Shown: piece by piece, positions 46,096-55,554 of the stretch
How positions within the stretch are numbered: the first letter of the stretch is position 1
Layout: the number at the start of each line of letters is the position of its first letter
DNA from: Flavobacterium sp. FEMGT703F
GTDB taxonomy: Bacteria > Bacteroidota > Bacteroidia > Flavobacteriales > Flavobacteriaceae
Reading direction: 5' to 3'
Assembly (NCBI GenBank): GCA_002786385.1
Contig: PGCN01000008.1
Coordinates: 221,658-285,657, forward strand
Length of the DNA stretch: 64,000 nt
Notes under the pieces: model-generated
Database searches by the model: none
The model's input: the letters and a program-made list of their open reading frames with translations, nothing else
Told to the model about the DNA's origin: nothing
Position numbers and translations under genes: made by a program

Positions 46096-48546
46096 TTATA
46101 GTTTTTTGGCATTTTTGACCTTTTGCTGGGTCAAGGCAATGTCAATCACATCTTTCATTTCTTTAACGTAATGGAATGTCAATCCTTCTAAATATTCCGA
46201 TTTGATTTCCTCAATATCGCTTTTGTTTTCGTGACAAAGGATAATCTCTTTGATGTTTGCTCTTTTGGCTGCTAAAATCTTTTCTTTGATTCCGCCCACC
46301 GGTAAGACTTTGCCACGCAGGGTAATTTCTCCCGTCATAGCCAAATCTTTTTTGACTTTTCGCTGCGTGTACAAAGAAACTAACGACGTCAACATCGCAA
46401 TTCCGGCGCTTGGCCCGTCTTTAGGCGTGGCACCTTCCGGTACGTGTAAATGGATATTGTATTTGCCGATAATTTCGTTGTCAAGACCAAAAAGTTCAGC
46501 ATTGGCTTTGATATATTCGAGGGCAATCGTGGCTGATTCCTTCATGACCGTTCCAAGATTTCCGGTGAGCGTCAAGGCGCCTTTACCCGGAGAAATCAAA
46601 GATTCGATAAATAATATATCACCGCCAACTGAAGTCCATGCCAAACCGGTTACTACACCGGCCACATCATTATTTTCCGATTTGTCGCGGGTTAACTTTG
46701 GTGCGCCTAAAATGGCTACTACATCTTCATCGGTTACTTTTTTATTGTAATCTTCTTCCATGGCTACCGATTTGGCCGCATTTCGGATGACTTGAGCAAT
46801 TTTGGCTTCCAAGCTACGAACGCCGGATTCACGGGTGTAACCTTCCACAATTTTTTCCAATTGCTTTTTACCGATGGATAAATCTTTGTTGGTTAATCCG
46901 TGTTCTTTTAATTGTTTCGGCAATAAGTGTTGGCGTGCAATTTCAATTTTCTCTTCAATGGTATAACCCGTCATTTTAATCACTTCCATACGGTCTTTCA
47001 AAGCCGGTTGTATCGTAGCCATATTGTTAGAAGTGGCGATGAACATCACTTTCGACAAGTCGTAACCCATTTCCAAAAAGTTATCGTAGAACTCTTTGTT
47101 TTGTTCCGGATCCAACACTTCCAATAAAGCCGATGACGGATCGCCTTGGTGACTGCTCGACAATTTATCGATTTCATCCAACACAAATACCGGATTGGAC
47201 GTACCGGCTTTTTTCAAGCTTTGGATAATTCTGCCCGGCATGGCACCGATATAGGTTTTACGGTGACCGCGAATTTCTGCTTCGTCGCGCAAACCGCCTA
47301 ACGAAATACGCACGTATTCTCTACCTAGAGCTTCTGCTATCGATTTACCAATGGAGGTTTTACCCACGCCCGGAGGTCCGGTTAAGCAAATGATAGGCGA
47401 TTTCATATCGTTGCGCAATTTGAGTACGGCCAAATGTTCGATGATGCGTTTTTTGACATCTTCCAAACCAAAATGGTCGCGGTCTAATATTTTTTGAGCC
47501 CGTTTTAAGTCGAAATTGTCCTGAGAATACTCGTTCCAAGGCAATTCTAAAAACAACTCTAAGTAGTTTCTTTGAATACCAAAATCGGGTGCTTGGGGAT
47601 TCATGCGTTGCAACTTCGAGACTTCTTTCTCGAAATGCTTGCCAGTCTTTTCGTCCCATTTTTTAGTCTTGGCCTTCTGACGCATTTCTTCGATTTCCTG
47701 TTCATAGGAAACGCCACCCAATTCTTCCTGAATGGTTTTCATTTGTTGGTGGAGGAAATATTCGCGTTGTTGTTGGTCGAGGTCGAATCGAACTTTCGAT
47801 TGAATATCGTTTTTCAATTCTAACTTTTGCAATTCTACGTTCATATAACGCAAAGTTTCCATTGCACGATCTTTCAACACATTAATCGTTAACAAATCTT
47901 GTTTCTCCTTCACTGTTAAGTTCATATTAGAAGAAACAAAATTGATTAGGAACGATTGGCTTTCGATGTTTTTGATGGCGAAAGTCGCTTCGGTTGGAAT
48001 GTTCGGGCTTTCCTTTATAATTTCTATGGCTAATTCACGGATAGAATCCACTATGGCTTGGAATTCAGTATCATTTTTTTTGGGACGCTTTTCTTCGACT
48101 TCTTTAATAACGGCTTTCAAGTAAGGCGTTTCGGCCGTTACGGTATCGATTTCAAAGCGCTTTTTGCCTTGCAGAATAACCGTTACATTACCGTCAGGCA
48201 TTTTTAAAACGCGTAGAATTTGCGCTACTGTTCCGATGGTATGAATGTCGTTTTTGGTTGGATCTTCAACCTCTTCATTCTTTTGGGCGACTACACCGAT
48301 GATTTTGTTTCCGGCATTGGCGTCGTTGATGAGTTTAATCGATTTATCTCTTCCTGCCGTGATCGGAATTACGACACCCGGAAATAAAACGGTATTGCGC
48401 AAGGGTAAAATAGGCAGTGAGTTGGGTAATTCTTCCTTGTTCATTTCCTCTTCGTCTTCCGGTGTTAGTAACGGAATCAAATCGGTTTCGGCATCGAACT
48501 CCTGCAATGACAGATTGTCTAGTGTTAAAATATTGTGGTTTCGCAT
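46096..48546 (-). CDS. lon: ATP-dependent protease Lon
   Basis: 816 residues. N-terminal LAN substrate domain (about 42-240, starting [18 protein letters not shown]), a helical region, the AAA+ module with Walker A GPPGVGKT (390-397) and a [11 protein letters not shown]alker B, and the C-terminal protease with the Ser-Lys dyad, S713 in DGPSAG and a lysine about 42 residues later. It degrades misfolded and regulatory proteins in the cytoplasm. Full length, single gene, with a candidate -7 box upstream. Confidence 0.97.
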   Translation of the reverse strand: MRNHNILTLDNLSLQEFDAETDLIPLLTPEDEEEMNKEELPNSLPILPLRNTVLFPGVVIPITAGRDKSIKLINDANAGNKIIGVVAQKNEEVEDPTKNDIHTIGTVAQILRVLKMPDGNVTVILQGKKRFEIDTVTAETPYLKAVIKEVEEKRPKKNDTEFQAIVDSIRELAIEIIKESPNIPTEATFAIKNIESQSFLINFVSSNMNLTVKEKQDLLTINVLKDRAMETLRYMNVELQKLELKNDIQSKVRFDLDQQQREYFLHQQMKTIQEELGGVSYEQEIEEMRQKAKTKKWDEKTGKHFEKEVSKLQRMNPQAPDFGIQRNYLELFLELPWNEYSQDNFDLKRAQKILDRDHFGLEDVKKRIIEHLAVLKLRNDMKSPIICLTGPPGVGKTSIGKSIAEALGREYVRISLGGLRDEAEIRGHRKTYIGAMPGRIIQSLKKAGTSNPVFVLDEIDKLSSSHQGDPSSALLEVLDPEQNKEFYDNFLEMGYDLSKVMFIATSNNMATIQPALKDRMEVIKMTGYTIEEKIEIARQHLLPKQLKEHGLTNKDLSIGKKQLEKIVEGYTRESGVRSLEAKIAQVIRNAAKSVAMEEDYNKKVTDEDVVAILGAPKLTRDKSENNDVAGVVTGLAWTSVGGDILFIESLISPGKGALTLTGNLGTVMKESATIALEYIKANAELFGLDNEIIGKYNIHLHVPEGATPKDGPSAGIAMLTSLVSLYTQRKVKKDLAMTGEITLRGKVLPVGGIKEKILAAKRANIKEIILCHENKSDIEEIKSEYLEGLTFHYVKEMKDVIDIALTQQKVKNAKKL

Positions 48547-48592
48547 GTGGCGTTTAATTTAGTCAAATTGACATTAAAAAAATAATGATACA

Positions 48593-48600
48593 CAAAGGTA
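48593..48600 (-). promoter_or_regulatory. candidate -7 box for lon
   Basis: TACCTTTG on the minus strand fits TAnnTTTG, 46 nt upstream of the ATG. No clear -33 element. Confidence 0.4.
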
Positions 48601-48711
48601 AAACATCTTTAAGTAGCTGAAAATTAATCGTCGTGGATTAACATATCATTAATACCAAAAACGATTGGTTTATGGGAAAGATACTCTACTGCTGTGACAA
48701 GTCAATGACTA

Positions 48712-48748
48712 TGCCACAAAAAAAATCCGCCAAATTGACGGACTTTAT
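48712..48748 (-). terminator. terminator of the glycine-rich lipoprotein gene
   Basis: GTCCGTCAATTTGGCGGA on the minus strand forms a 7-bp hairpin with one G-U pair, then eight T. It lies 18 nt after the stop. Confidence 0.7.
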
Positions 48749-48766
48749 AATTTATCTTGGTAATAA

Positions 48767-49543
48767 TTAATTCAAAATAAACGACATCAACTCATTAGTA
48801 GTTGTACTGCCTTGAGAAACGGTAACGGCTTTAATTGGTCCGACATCTTTAGCAAACCAATAATCCGAATCAGCAACGGTTGGCGTTGGTAATCCCGGAA
48901 AAGTAGTTGATTGGCTTATTCTCAATTTAATTACATTCGTATAACTGGCTCCGTTTACGGTTACCGTTGCGCCTTTTTCCACTATAGTACCGGTATAATT
49001 TGTTGTTTGTGTAATATCCGGAATTTGTGGATCGCTATAATTGGTTGTTTGCGTATAAACCCCATTCCAAGTTTGGCCTACAGCTAAGTAATCCTTCAAA
49101 ATCACATATTCAAAACCTGTCATCGTTGCGGTTAAATTATTACCTAAATTCAGATTTAAATCTTCTATTTTTAAATAATAATCACCTGAATTCTTTTTCA
49201 TTCTTGTTGTAGCTGAACCCACAGTTCCCATAGAACCTTGTCCGAATAAAGTATCGAATGTATAGTAAGTACTACCGCCAATGCTATTGATAGAAATTAT
49301 TTTCATTGGTGGTTGTTGTGCGCCATCCAATTTGAAAACCCATTGATTATTCAATGCAGCCGGCCAATAATCTCCGGTAGAAGTTCCTCCGCCTCCATTA
49401 TTACCTCCGCCATTGTTACCTCCTCCGTTGTTGTTGCCGTTATTTAATTCGATACTACTGTCAATTGGTTCATTATCACAAGAAGTAAAGGTAAAGGCAG
49501 TAAAAATTAAAAAAAGTCCAACTATTAGTTTTATAGTTTTCAT
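48767..49543 (-). CDS. predicted lipoprotein with Gly/Asn-rich linker
   Basis: 258 residues. Signal peptide with lipobox ending at C22 (FTAFTFTSC), followed by DNEPIDSS, a linker of N-G-G-G repeats (about 33-55) and a beta-rich domain that I do not recognise (YWPAALNNQWVFKLDGAQQP, then strands). Predicted lipidated outer-membrane protein. The first 27 residues are almost the same as in the following upstream gene, but the mature parts are unrelated. It starts 15 nt after the FN3 lipoprotein stop, so the two form an operon. Confidence 0.8.
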   Translation of the reverse strand: MKTIKLIVGLFLIFTAFTFTSCDNEPIDSSIELNNGNNNGGGNNGGGNNGGGGTSTGDYWPAALNNQWVFKLDGAQQPPMKIISINSIGGSTYYTFDTLFGQGSMGTVGSATTRMKKNSGDYYLKIEDLNLNLGNNLTATMTGFEYVILKDYLAVGQTWNGVYTQTTNYSDPQIPDITQTTNYTGTIVEKGATVTVNGASYTNVIKLRISQSTTFPGLPTPTVADSDYWFAKDVGPIKAVTVSQGSTTTNELMSFILN

Positions 49544-49558
49544 GTATGATTATGGGTT

Positions 49559-50689
49559 TTATTGTTTGGTATAAATAAGTGATATGTCGCAGGTTAAATA
49601 GACCGGCGCTCCTGTGGTTACTTCTGTCCCTACAACAGCACCATCGTTTATGGTGTAAACTAAAGTGTTGCCTACAACGTTAAAACTGTCCGTCATAACA
49701 TCACCTGTTTCAGGATCTGTATAAGTTAGCGACAGAATATTTCCTGAAAGTGTCCAAGTTCCTGACAAATCTGGATCTGTAAAACAAGTTATTGTTTCAA
49801 CCGTTTCTCCGGTGGCTGCATCAACTTGAATATCAATATCAGTTCCTTTAGAATCAGAAACAAAAGTATTGTTAGCATTTAGTGTTAAAAACATATCATT
49901 CATACAAGCTGTCTCATTCATCTGATTTACAGAAGCAGTTCCATCATTGTTTAAGTCTGTTGGAACGGAAGTATTAAAAGCAGTAAGTCTGTAAGTCCCG
50001 GCAACAGTTCCACCTGTATTGTTTACAGCTGCTACATTTATTGGTCCTACCCAACTACTGAATTCAGTAGCAGTACATTTGGCTCTGACATAAAAGTCAT
50101 AACCGCCTGTAGTTGCAATATCGGTGATTTCTTTAGTTAAGGTTGTTGAGGCTACAGTAATTCCGTTACCAAGTGGAAATCCGGTTGTACCGTATTGTAT
50201 CTCCCAAGATGTTTCAGTTCCTCCGGCTGCCCAAGCTACATTCACTGTTGTATTTTGAGTAGCATTTCTAGAAGCTGTTAAATTGGTTGGATTTCCACAA
50301 TTCGGATTCACAACTGCCTGAACAGTTACCGGTCCAACCCATTGGCTGCTTTCATCTGCAGAACAGTTTGATTTTACGTAAAAACTATAACTGTTTCCTG
50401 AATTCAAACCTGCGATGGTAGCAGAATTTGTGGGAGAAACTATTGTTGTTCCTGTTCCTAATGCAAATCCTTGAACGCCGTATTCAATAGTCCAAGAAGT
50501 TTCATTTCCACCAGGTGACCATGTTAAGTTAACAATTGAATTATTGACAAAATCACTAGCCTGAAGAGACGATGGTTCATCACAAGTGTTTATATTAATG
50601 GCCGGATCAATCGGCTCATTTTCACAAGAAGTAAAGGTAAAAGCTGTTAGAATGAGGAATATCCCGATTAGATATTTTATGTTTTTCAT
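49559..50689 (-). CDS. lipoprotein with two fibronectin III-like domains and a lipocalin-like C-terminus
   Basis: 376 residues from the ATG with first base 50689. An ATG eight codons upstream falls inside the -7 box (50711-50718) and is rejected. Signal peptide with lipobox C22 (LTAFTFTSC), then two FN3-like repeats, each ending in a SQWVGPV or SSWVGPI block (about 34-125 and 126-220), and a C-terminal region (about 228-376) whose GTYRLTAFN opening, conserved cysteines and GTWTLSGNILSLTY strands resemble the small lipocalin-like domains of Bacteroidota lipoproteins. Surface adhesion or binding is plausible, not shown. Confidence 0.85.
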   Translation of the reverse strand: MKNIKYLIGIFLILTAFTFTSCENEPIDPAININTCDEPSSLQASDFVNNSIVNLTWSPGGNETSWTIEYGVQGFALGTGTTIVSPTNSATIAGLNSGNSYSFYVKSNCSADESSQWVGPVTVQAVVNPNCGNPTNLTASRNATQNTTVNVAWAAGGTETSWEIQYGTTGFPLGNGITVASTTLTKEITDIATTGGYDFYVRAKCTATEFSSWVGPINVAAVNNTGGTVAGTYRLTAFNTSVPTDLNNDGTASVNQMNETACMNDMFLTLNANNTFVSDSKGTDIDIQVDAATGETVETITCFTDPDLSGTWTLSGNILSLTYTDPETGDVMTDSFNVVGNTLVYTINDGAVVGTEVTTGAPVYLTCDISLIYTKQ

Positions 50690-50710
50690 TTTGTTTGTGT
50701 AATTTTTTTC

Positions 50711-50739
50711 CAAATATAATTGATTTATTTATTTCTCAA
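50711..50739 (-). promoter_or_regulatory. promoter of the lipoprotein pair
   Basis: TTG (50737-50739), 18 nt, TATATTTG (50711-50718) on the minus strand, 21 nt upstream of the chosen ATG. The box overlaps the rejected upstream ATG. Confidence 0.65.
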
Positions 50740-52053
50740 GGCATTTTTGGGAACTCTGAACAACAGAATTAAGCCAATGATGAAAAAAGCCCCCAAAAAG
50801 ACGATGGCATTACGCATGCTACCTGTGATTTGGTCAATGATACCATAGATTGACATCCCGATTACAATACCGACTTTTTCAGTCACATCGTAAAAACTAA
50901 AGAACGAAGTAGTGTCTTTGGTTTCGGGCAATAGTTTCGAATAAGTAGAGCGGGCCAGCGATTGGATGCCGCCCATAACCAAACCAACAAAACCGGCTGT
51001 AGTGTAAAATTCTACCGGTGTTTCCACAAAGTAAGCAAAGGCACAAAGCACGGCCCAAAAAGCATTCAGGAAAATTAAAACATTTAAATTTCCGTATACC
51101 GCAGAAGCACGTGACGTTAAAAAAGCACCCAAAACGGCCACCAATTGTATAACCAAAATACTAATGATTAAACCCATCGTTTTTTGACCCGGCGATTCCC
51201 AAGCAATTTCGGTAGCTCCAAAATAAGTGGCCACCAACATTACAGTTTGTACCGCCATAATAAAGACAAAATAGCTGTACAAATAACGCTTCAATGCTAA
51301 GTTTTCTTGTAACTGATGCCAAACCAACTTCAACTCGCGAAAACCCTTGAAAATAAAATCTTTACTCAATTTTACGTTATTTCGCGTTCCTTTTGGCAAA
51401 TAATAATAAGTAATATGGCTAAAGCCAATCCACCAAACACCTACCGTTAAGAAAGAAATACGCATGGCCATCATACTAGCTTCTTCGTCACTACCGCCAA
51501 TACCAAACGTATGCGGAAACATGACCATAGCCAAATTGAAAATAAGCAATAAGGTACTTCCTATATAACCCATAGAAAATCCGCGCGCACTTACTTTATC
51601 TTGTTGTTCCGGATAGGCAATATCAGGCAAGTAAGAATTGTAAAACACCAAACTCGACCAAAAACCAATCAATCCGAAAAAATAAAAAGTGTAGCTCAAA
51701 AACAGCTTATCCAATTCGAACCAAAACAATCCGATACAAGACAAAGCGCCTAAATAACAAAAAAAGCGCAAAAAAGCTTTCTTATTTCCAATATAATCAG
51801 CTATACCGGACAAAAAAGGTGAAAAGAGCGCCACAACCAAAAAGGCGAAAGCCGTAACAAAACTAATCATCGCGGTATCTTTACATTGCCAACCTAAAAA
51901 GTTAACATAATTTTTACCGCTTTGTTTGAAAATCATTTCGTAAAAAATCGGAAAAACCGCCGAAGCGATTACCAAACTGTAAACGGAATTGGCCCAATCG
52001 TAAAATGCCCAAGCATTTAATAATTTCGGATGTCCTTTGGGAAGTGTTGCCAT
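50725..52053 (-). CDS. UMF1/Atg22-like MFS transporter
   Basis: 442 residues with about 12 hydrophobic helices. Opens LLNAWAFYDWANSVYSLVIASAVFPIFYEMIF, the hallmark of the UMF1 branch (Atg22-like) of the major facilitator superfamily, and contains SPFLSGIADYIGNKK, YNSYLPDIA and GGIQSLARSTYSKLLPETKDT. In yeast Atg22 exports amino acids from the vacuole; bacterial function is not known. The lipoprotein promoter overlaps the end of this gene. Confidence 0.88.
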   Translation of the reverse strand: MATLPKGHPKLLNAWAFYDWANSVYSLVIASAVFPIFYEMIFKQSGKNYVNFLGWQCKDTAMISFVTAFAFLVVALFSPFLSGIADYIGNKKAFLRFFCYLGALSCIGLFWFELDKLFLSYTFYFFGLIGFWSSLVFYNSYLPDIAYPEQQDKVSARGFSMGYIGSTLLLIFNLAMVMFPHTFGIGGSDEEASMMAMRISFLTVGVWWIGFSHITYYYLPKGTRNNVKLSKDFIFKGFRELKLVWHQLQENLALKRYLYSYFVFIMAVQTVMLVATYFGATEIAWESPGQKTMGLIISILVIQLVAVLGAFLTSRASAVYGNLNVLIFLNAFWAVLCAFAYFVETPVEFYTTAGFVGLVMGGIQSLARSTYSKLLPETKDTTSFFSFYDVTEKVGIVIGMSIYGIIDQITGSMRNAIVFLGAFFIIGLILLFRVPKNALRNK

Positions 52054-52067
52054 ACGCTTGTTTTTAA

Positions 52068-52101
52068 ATAAAAAATCCTGTCTCGACTATGAGACAGGAT
52101 T
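52068..52101 (-). terminator. terminator of the M48 peptidase gene
   Basis: AATCCTGTCTC and GAGACAGGATT form a perfect 11-bp stem with a 6-nt loop, 20 nt beyond the stop; a T run follows on the minus strand. Confidence 0.9.
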
Positions 52102-52120
52102 CAAATATAAACTAATTTTA

Positions 52121-52939
52121 TTATTTAAAGGTTACCCCGAATTTGGCAGCTTCCGCTTTAGCCTTCGGAATCATCTTTTTCAAATTGGCAATTCTGGTTG
52201 CATCCGAAGGGTGAGTGCTTAACAACTCAGCAGGTGCTGCACCGCCCGACTTGGCCGACATTCTTTCCCAAAAAGCAATAGATGTTTCCGGATTGTAACC
52301 GGCTATAGCCATTAAAATTAACCCTATTTCATCTGCTTCAGTTTCATGGCTTCTGCTAAAAGGCAGCATACCGCCTACTGTGGTTCCGATACCGTAAGCT
52401 TGCATCACTAAGGCTTGAGTTTCGGCACTTTTTCCGCCTACAGCTGCTTGCGCTACTCCGGCTCCAACTTGCTGGGCTAATCCGGCACTCATGCGTTGCT
52501 GACCGTGATTGGCCAAAGCGTGAGCTACTTCGTGTCCCATAACGGTTGCCATACCGGCTTCGTCTTTACAAATAGGTAAAATTCCGGAATAGAATACAAT
52601 TTTTCCACCGGGCATACACCAAGCATTGACTTCTTTATTGTCAACCAATTTGTACTCCCATGCATAACCTTGCAATTGTCCTTGCGTTCCTTTGGATTGT
52701 AGTAATTTTTCGGCCGCAGCTCTGATTTTCATTCCAACGGTTTCAACGCGTTTGGCATCAGCTGTACCGGCAATGACTTTATTCGTCTTTAAAAATTCGC
52801 CGTACTGACTAAAAGAAGACGCGAAAATTTCCGAATTCGACACCAAGGCCAAAGTTTTCTTTCCCGTTACCGGATTAGTAGAACAGGCAATCGCTATCAA
52901 TACCAACAGCGAAACACCCAAAAAAATTCCTTTTTTCAT
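52121..52939 (-). CDS. M48 family zinc metallopeptidase lipoprotein
   Basis: 272 residues. Signal peptide with a lipobox at C19 (LIAIAC), then STNPVTGKKTLALVSNSE, a standard start for the periplasmic LoiP/YcaL-type M48 peptidases. Zinc site HEVAH (136-140) and a second motif HETEADEIG (about 198-206) with the third ligand. A hydrophobic stretch between them is the usual M48 insert. Predicted membrane-anchored quality-control protease in the periplasm. It stands alone, with its own terminator. Confidence 0.93.
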   Translation of the reverse strand: MKKGIFLGVSLLVLIAIACSTNPVTGKKTLALVSNSEIFASSFSQYGEFLKTNKVIAGTADAKRVETVGMKIRAAAEKLLQSKGTQGQLQGYAWEYKLVDNKEVNAWCMPGGKIVFYSGILPICKDEAGMATVMGHEVAHALANHGQQRMSAGLAQQVGAGVAQAAVGGKSAETQALVMQAYGIGTTVGGMLPFSRSHETEADEIGLILMAIAGYNPETSIAFWERMSAKSGGAAPAELLSTHPSDATRIANLKKMIPKAKAEAAKFGVTFK

Positions 52940-52958
52940 GTTTTATATTTTGGTTTCA

Positions 52959-52966
52959 CAAAGGTA
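52959..52966 (-). promoter_or_regulatory. candidate -7 box for the M48 gene
   Basis: TACCTTTG on the minus strand fits TAnnTTTG, 19 nt upstream of the ATG, in the 38-nt gap after the GH31 gene. Confidence 0.45.
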
Positions 52967-52977
52967 AGAAAACTGGC

Positions 52978-55374
52978 TTAACCTATGAGATGCAACTCGG
53001 TAAAATCTTTGTCGATAACTAGGGAATTGTCTCCGTTAAGATGCAATTTGTCTAATGCAATTTTTTCGTTGTCTACTTCTACTTTCTTGACTTTAAACGG
53101 CAAACCTTTTAAGTTGATTTTGAATTTGGTGTATGTCGTTTCAAAAGTACCTTCTTGGTGTTGCTGAATGATGAGCTCTTTTTCTTTCCCGTTCAAGTTG
53201 AAAGTTCGCAAGGAGAAACGACCTTTATTGTAATCATAACCGTCTTGCGCATCTTCGTAAACTGTCGATTTTTCTTTGCCTAGTTTATAATAAACATCCA
53301 AAATCAGTTCTTCAATTTGCTTTTCTCCAACGTATTGTTGTACCGGATATTTCGGAATAATAGCGCCTTCTTTGATGAAAATCGGAATCTCATCAAATTG
53401 AGTATTCACCCACAACTCCTTTTTCCCCTCAATCACTTCATTCGTCCAGAAGTTATACCAATTGCCCTTAGGCAAATACATACGGCGACCCAAAGCATTA
53501 GGCTCTAAAATAGGACAGACCAAAATTTGATTTCCGAAAATGAATTCATCAGTTCTGTAATGTGTATGGAAATCGTCTTGATCAAAATACACCAACGGTT
53601 TTAACATCGGCACACCTTCGTTAACGTACTGCCAAAACATGGTATACAAATATGGTAACAACTGATAACGCAATTCCACAAATTTCCTTGTGATATCGAT
53701 GACTTCTTCCCCAAAAGACCAAGGTTCTTGCTCGCCGTGATCACCCGATGAATGCGTTCTGCAAAACGGATGAAACACACCTAACTGAATCCATCGCGCG
53801 TACAATTCGCCCGAAGGTTGCTCGGCAAAACCACCGATATCCGAACCGGTAAAGCCCATACCCGACATCGACATGCGTTGCATTTGGATATTGGCTATCC
53901 ACAAATGCTCCCAACTCGCCACATTATCACCGGTCCATGACGAAGTATAACGTTGTGCACCGGAATAAGCGGAACGGGTTATAATAAAAGGTCTTTTAGG
54001 ATAGGCAAATCGCTTCACGCCTTCGTAAGTAGCGCGTGCCATTTGGGTACCATAAATATTATGCGCTTTGCGGTGACTGCACGGATTACCATCGTAATCA
54101 TGGCGAACGTCGTTCGGGAAGGTTTTTCCGGGAACATCCATGACAGCAGGTTCGTTCATATCATTCCAAACCCCTTTCACGCCGATTTCCGAAATCAATT
54201 CTTTAAACAAGCCTGCCCACCATTCGCGAACTTCCGGGTTGGTATAATCGGGGAAATTACATTCGCCGGGCCAGACTTTGCCTTTCATGAACGGACCATC
54301 GGCTCGTTTACAGAAATAATCGTTTTTCAACGCTTCCTGATATACCCAATAGTCTTTGTCGATTTTGATTCCGGGATCAATAATAACTACCGTTTTAAAA
54401 CCGTCTTTAGCCAATTCGGCTACCATGCGTTTCGGCTCCGGAAAATACTCTTTACTCCATGTAAAGCAACGGAAACCTTCCATATAATCGATATCCAAAT
54501 AAATGGCATCACAAGGAATGCGCAATTCTCTAAACTTTCCGGTAATTTCTTTCACCTTGCTCTCCGGATAATAACTCCATTTGCATTGGTGGTAACCCAA
54601 AGTCCACATAGGCGGCAACTCGGGTTTTCCGGTTAAGTGCGTGTAATTCACAACCACATCACTCATTTTCGGACCGTAGAAAAAGTAGTAGTTCATTTCG
54701 CCGCCTTCAGCCCAATAGCTGGTTACATTACGGCGTTCGTGACAAAAATCGAAGAAGGTTCTAAAAGTATTATCGAAAAAGATACCGTACGCTTTGTGAT
54801 GGTGTAAACCTATATAAAAAGGCACTACTTTGTACAATGGTTCTTGGTCTTTGTGGAAAGCGTATTGGTCGGTAGCCCAATTTTCCACACGTTTGCCTTT
54901 CAAGTTTAAATGCGTTGGCTTGTCACCTAATCCGTAGAAACTTTCCCCGTCTTTGGAGACCTTACTCATCTTCACTATGTTGCCGCCATGTTCATAGCAT
55001 TCTTCCCAATGAAAACCGAGTTCGTCTTCTAAGATGGTAAACCCGTCAATATCGTAAATCGAAATTTTTAAGTCTTTCTTTTGTACCCTACAAAAAACTT
55101 TGCTGGTTTTGATTTGGTAAAACTCCGACTCTTCGGTAACCTCTAATTGGTTGTAGCCATGCGATTGGGTTTTATCTATAGCATATGAAAAGTCATTACT
55201 GAAATACCCTTTGGTGGTATATCGAAAACGAATTAAGCTATCGCGAAGTATGGTGATTTTTAAAATAACGTTGTTGTCGGTATGGAAATAAATACTGTCA
55301 ACATCTTGCTCAAAAGAAACAATTTGCGACGGAAATTGATCGCCTTTGTATTCCAGTTCTGTATTGGTAATCAT
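52978..55374 (-). CDS. glycoside hydrolase family 31 alpha-glucosidase
   Basis: 798 residues. N-terminal beta-sandwich (about 1-225), TIM barrel with nucleophile D405 in WNDMNEP and acid/base D483 in WTGDNVASWEHL, then proximal and distal beta domains. No signal peptide is visible, so it is likely cytoplasmic. Members release glucose from the non-reducing ends of alpha-glucans; sitting next to glgB and behind glgE, it plausibly trims or recycles the intracellular alpha-glucan. The exact linkage preference is not readable. Confidence 0.93.
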   Translation of the reverse strand: MITNTELEYKGDQFPSQIVSFEQDVDSIYFHTDNNVILKITILRDSLIRFRYTTKGYFSNDFSYAIDKTQSHGYNQLEVTEESEFYQIKTSKVFCRVQKKDLKISIYDIDGFTILEDELGFHWEECYEHGGNIVKMSKVSKDGESFYGLGDKPTHLNLKGKRVENWATDQYAFHKDQEPLYKVVPFYIGLHHHKAYGIFFDNTFRTFFDFCHERRNVTSYWAEGGEMNYYFFYGPKMSDVVVNYTHLTGKPELPPMWTLGYHQCKWSYYPESKVKEITGKFRELRIPCDAIYLDIDYMEGFRCFTWSKEYFPEPKRMVAELAKDGFKTVVIIDPGIKIDKDYWVYQEALKNDYFCKRADGPFMKGKVWPGECNFPDYTNPEVREWWAGLFKELISEIGVKGVWNDMNEPAVMDVPGKTFPNDVRHDYDGNPCSHRKAHNIYGTQMARATYEGVKRFAYPKRPFIITRSAYSGAQRYTSSWTGDNVASWEHLWIANIQMQRMSMSGMGFTGSDIGGFAEQPSGELYARWIQLGVFHPFCRTHSSGDHGEQEPWSFGEEVIDITRKFVELRYQLLPYLYTMFWQYVNEGVPMLKPLVYFDQDDFHTHYRTDEFIFGNQILVCPILEPNALGRRMYLPKGNWYNFWTNEVIEGKKELWVNTQFDEIPIFIKEGAIIPKYPVQQYVGEKQIEELILDVYYKLGKEKSTVYEDAQDGYDYNKGRFSLRTFNLNGKEKELIIQQHQEGTFETTYTKFKINLKGLPFKVKKVEVDNEKIALDKLHLNGDNSLVIDKDFTELHLIG

Positions 55375-55397
55375 AGTGATTTTTTAGAGTCGAGTGC

Positions 55398-55431
55398 CAA
55401 ATTTACAAAGATGATACTCAAAATTTTACAA
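55398..55431 (-). promoter_or_regulatory. candidate promoter of the GH31 gene
   Basis: TTG (55429-55431), 23 nt, TAAATTTG (55398-55405) on the minus strand, 23 nt upstream of the ATG. It implies GH31 is transcribed independently of glgB. Confidence 0.5.
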
Positions 55432-55486
55432 CAGTTTCAAGTAGTTTTTAACTACAACGTTTGCGGATAATAATAAAAAAGAAGAA

Positions 55487-55542
55487 CCACGAATTACTTG
55501 AATTTTCACCTTTTAATTTGTGACAATTCAAGTAATTCGTGG
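55487..55542. repeat. perfect 18-bp inverted repeat between glgB and GH31
   Basis: CCACGAATTACTTGAATT (55487-55504) and its exact complement (55525-55542) are separated by 20 nt. It resembles a dispersed GCCACGAATTAC hairpin I know from Bacteroidota intergenic DNA; it may end glgB transcription. Confidence 0.8.
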
Positions 55543-55554
55543 CTTAAAATAAGG

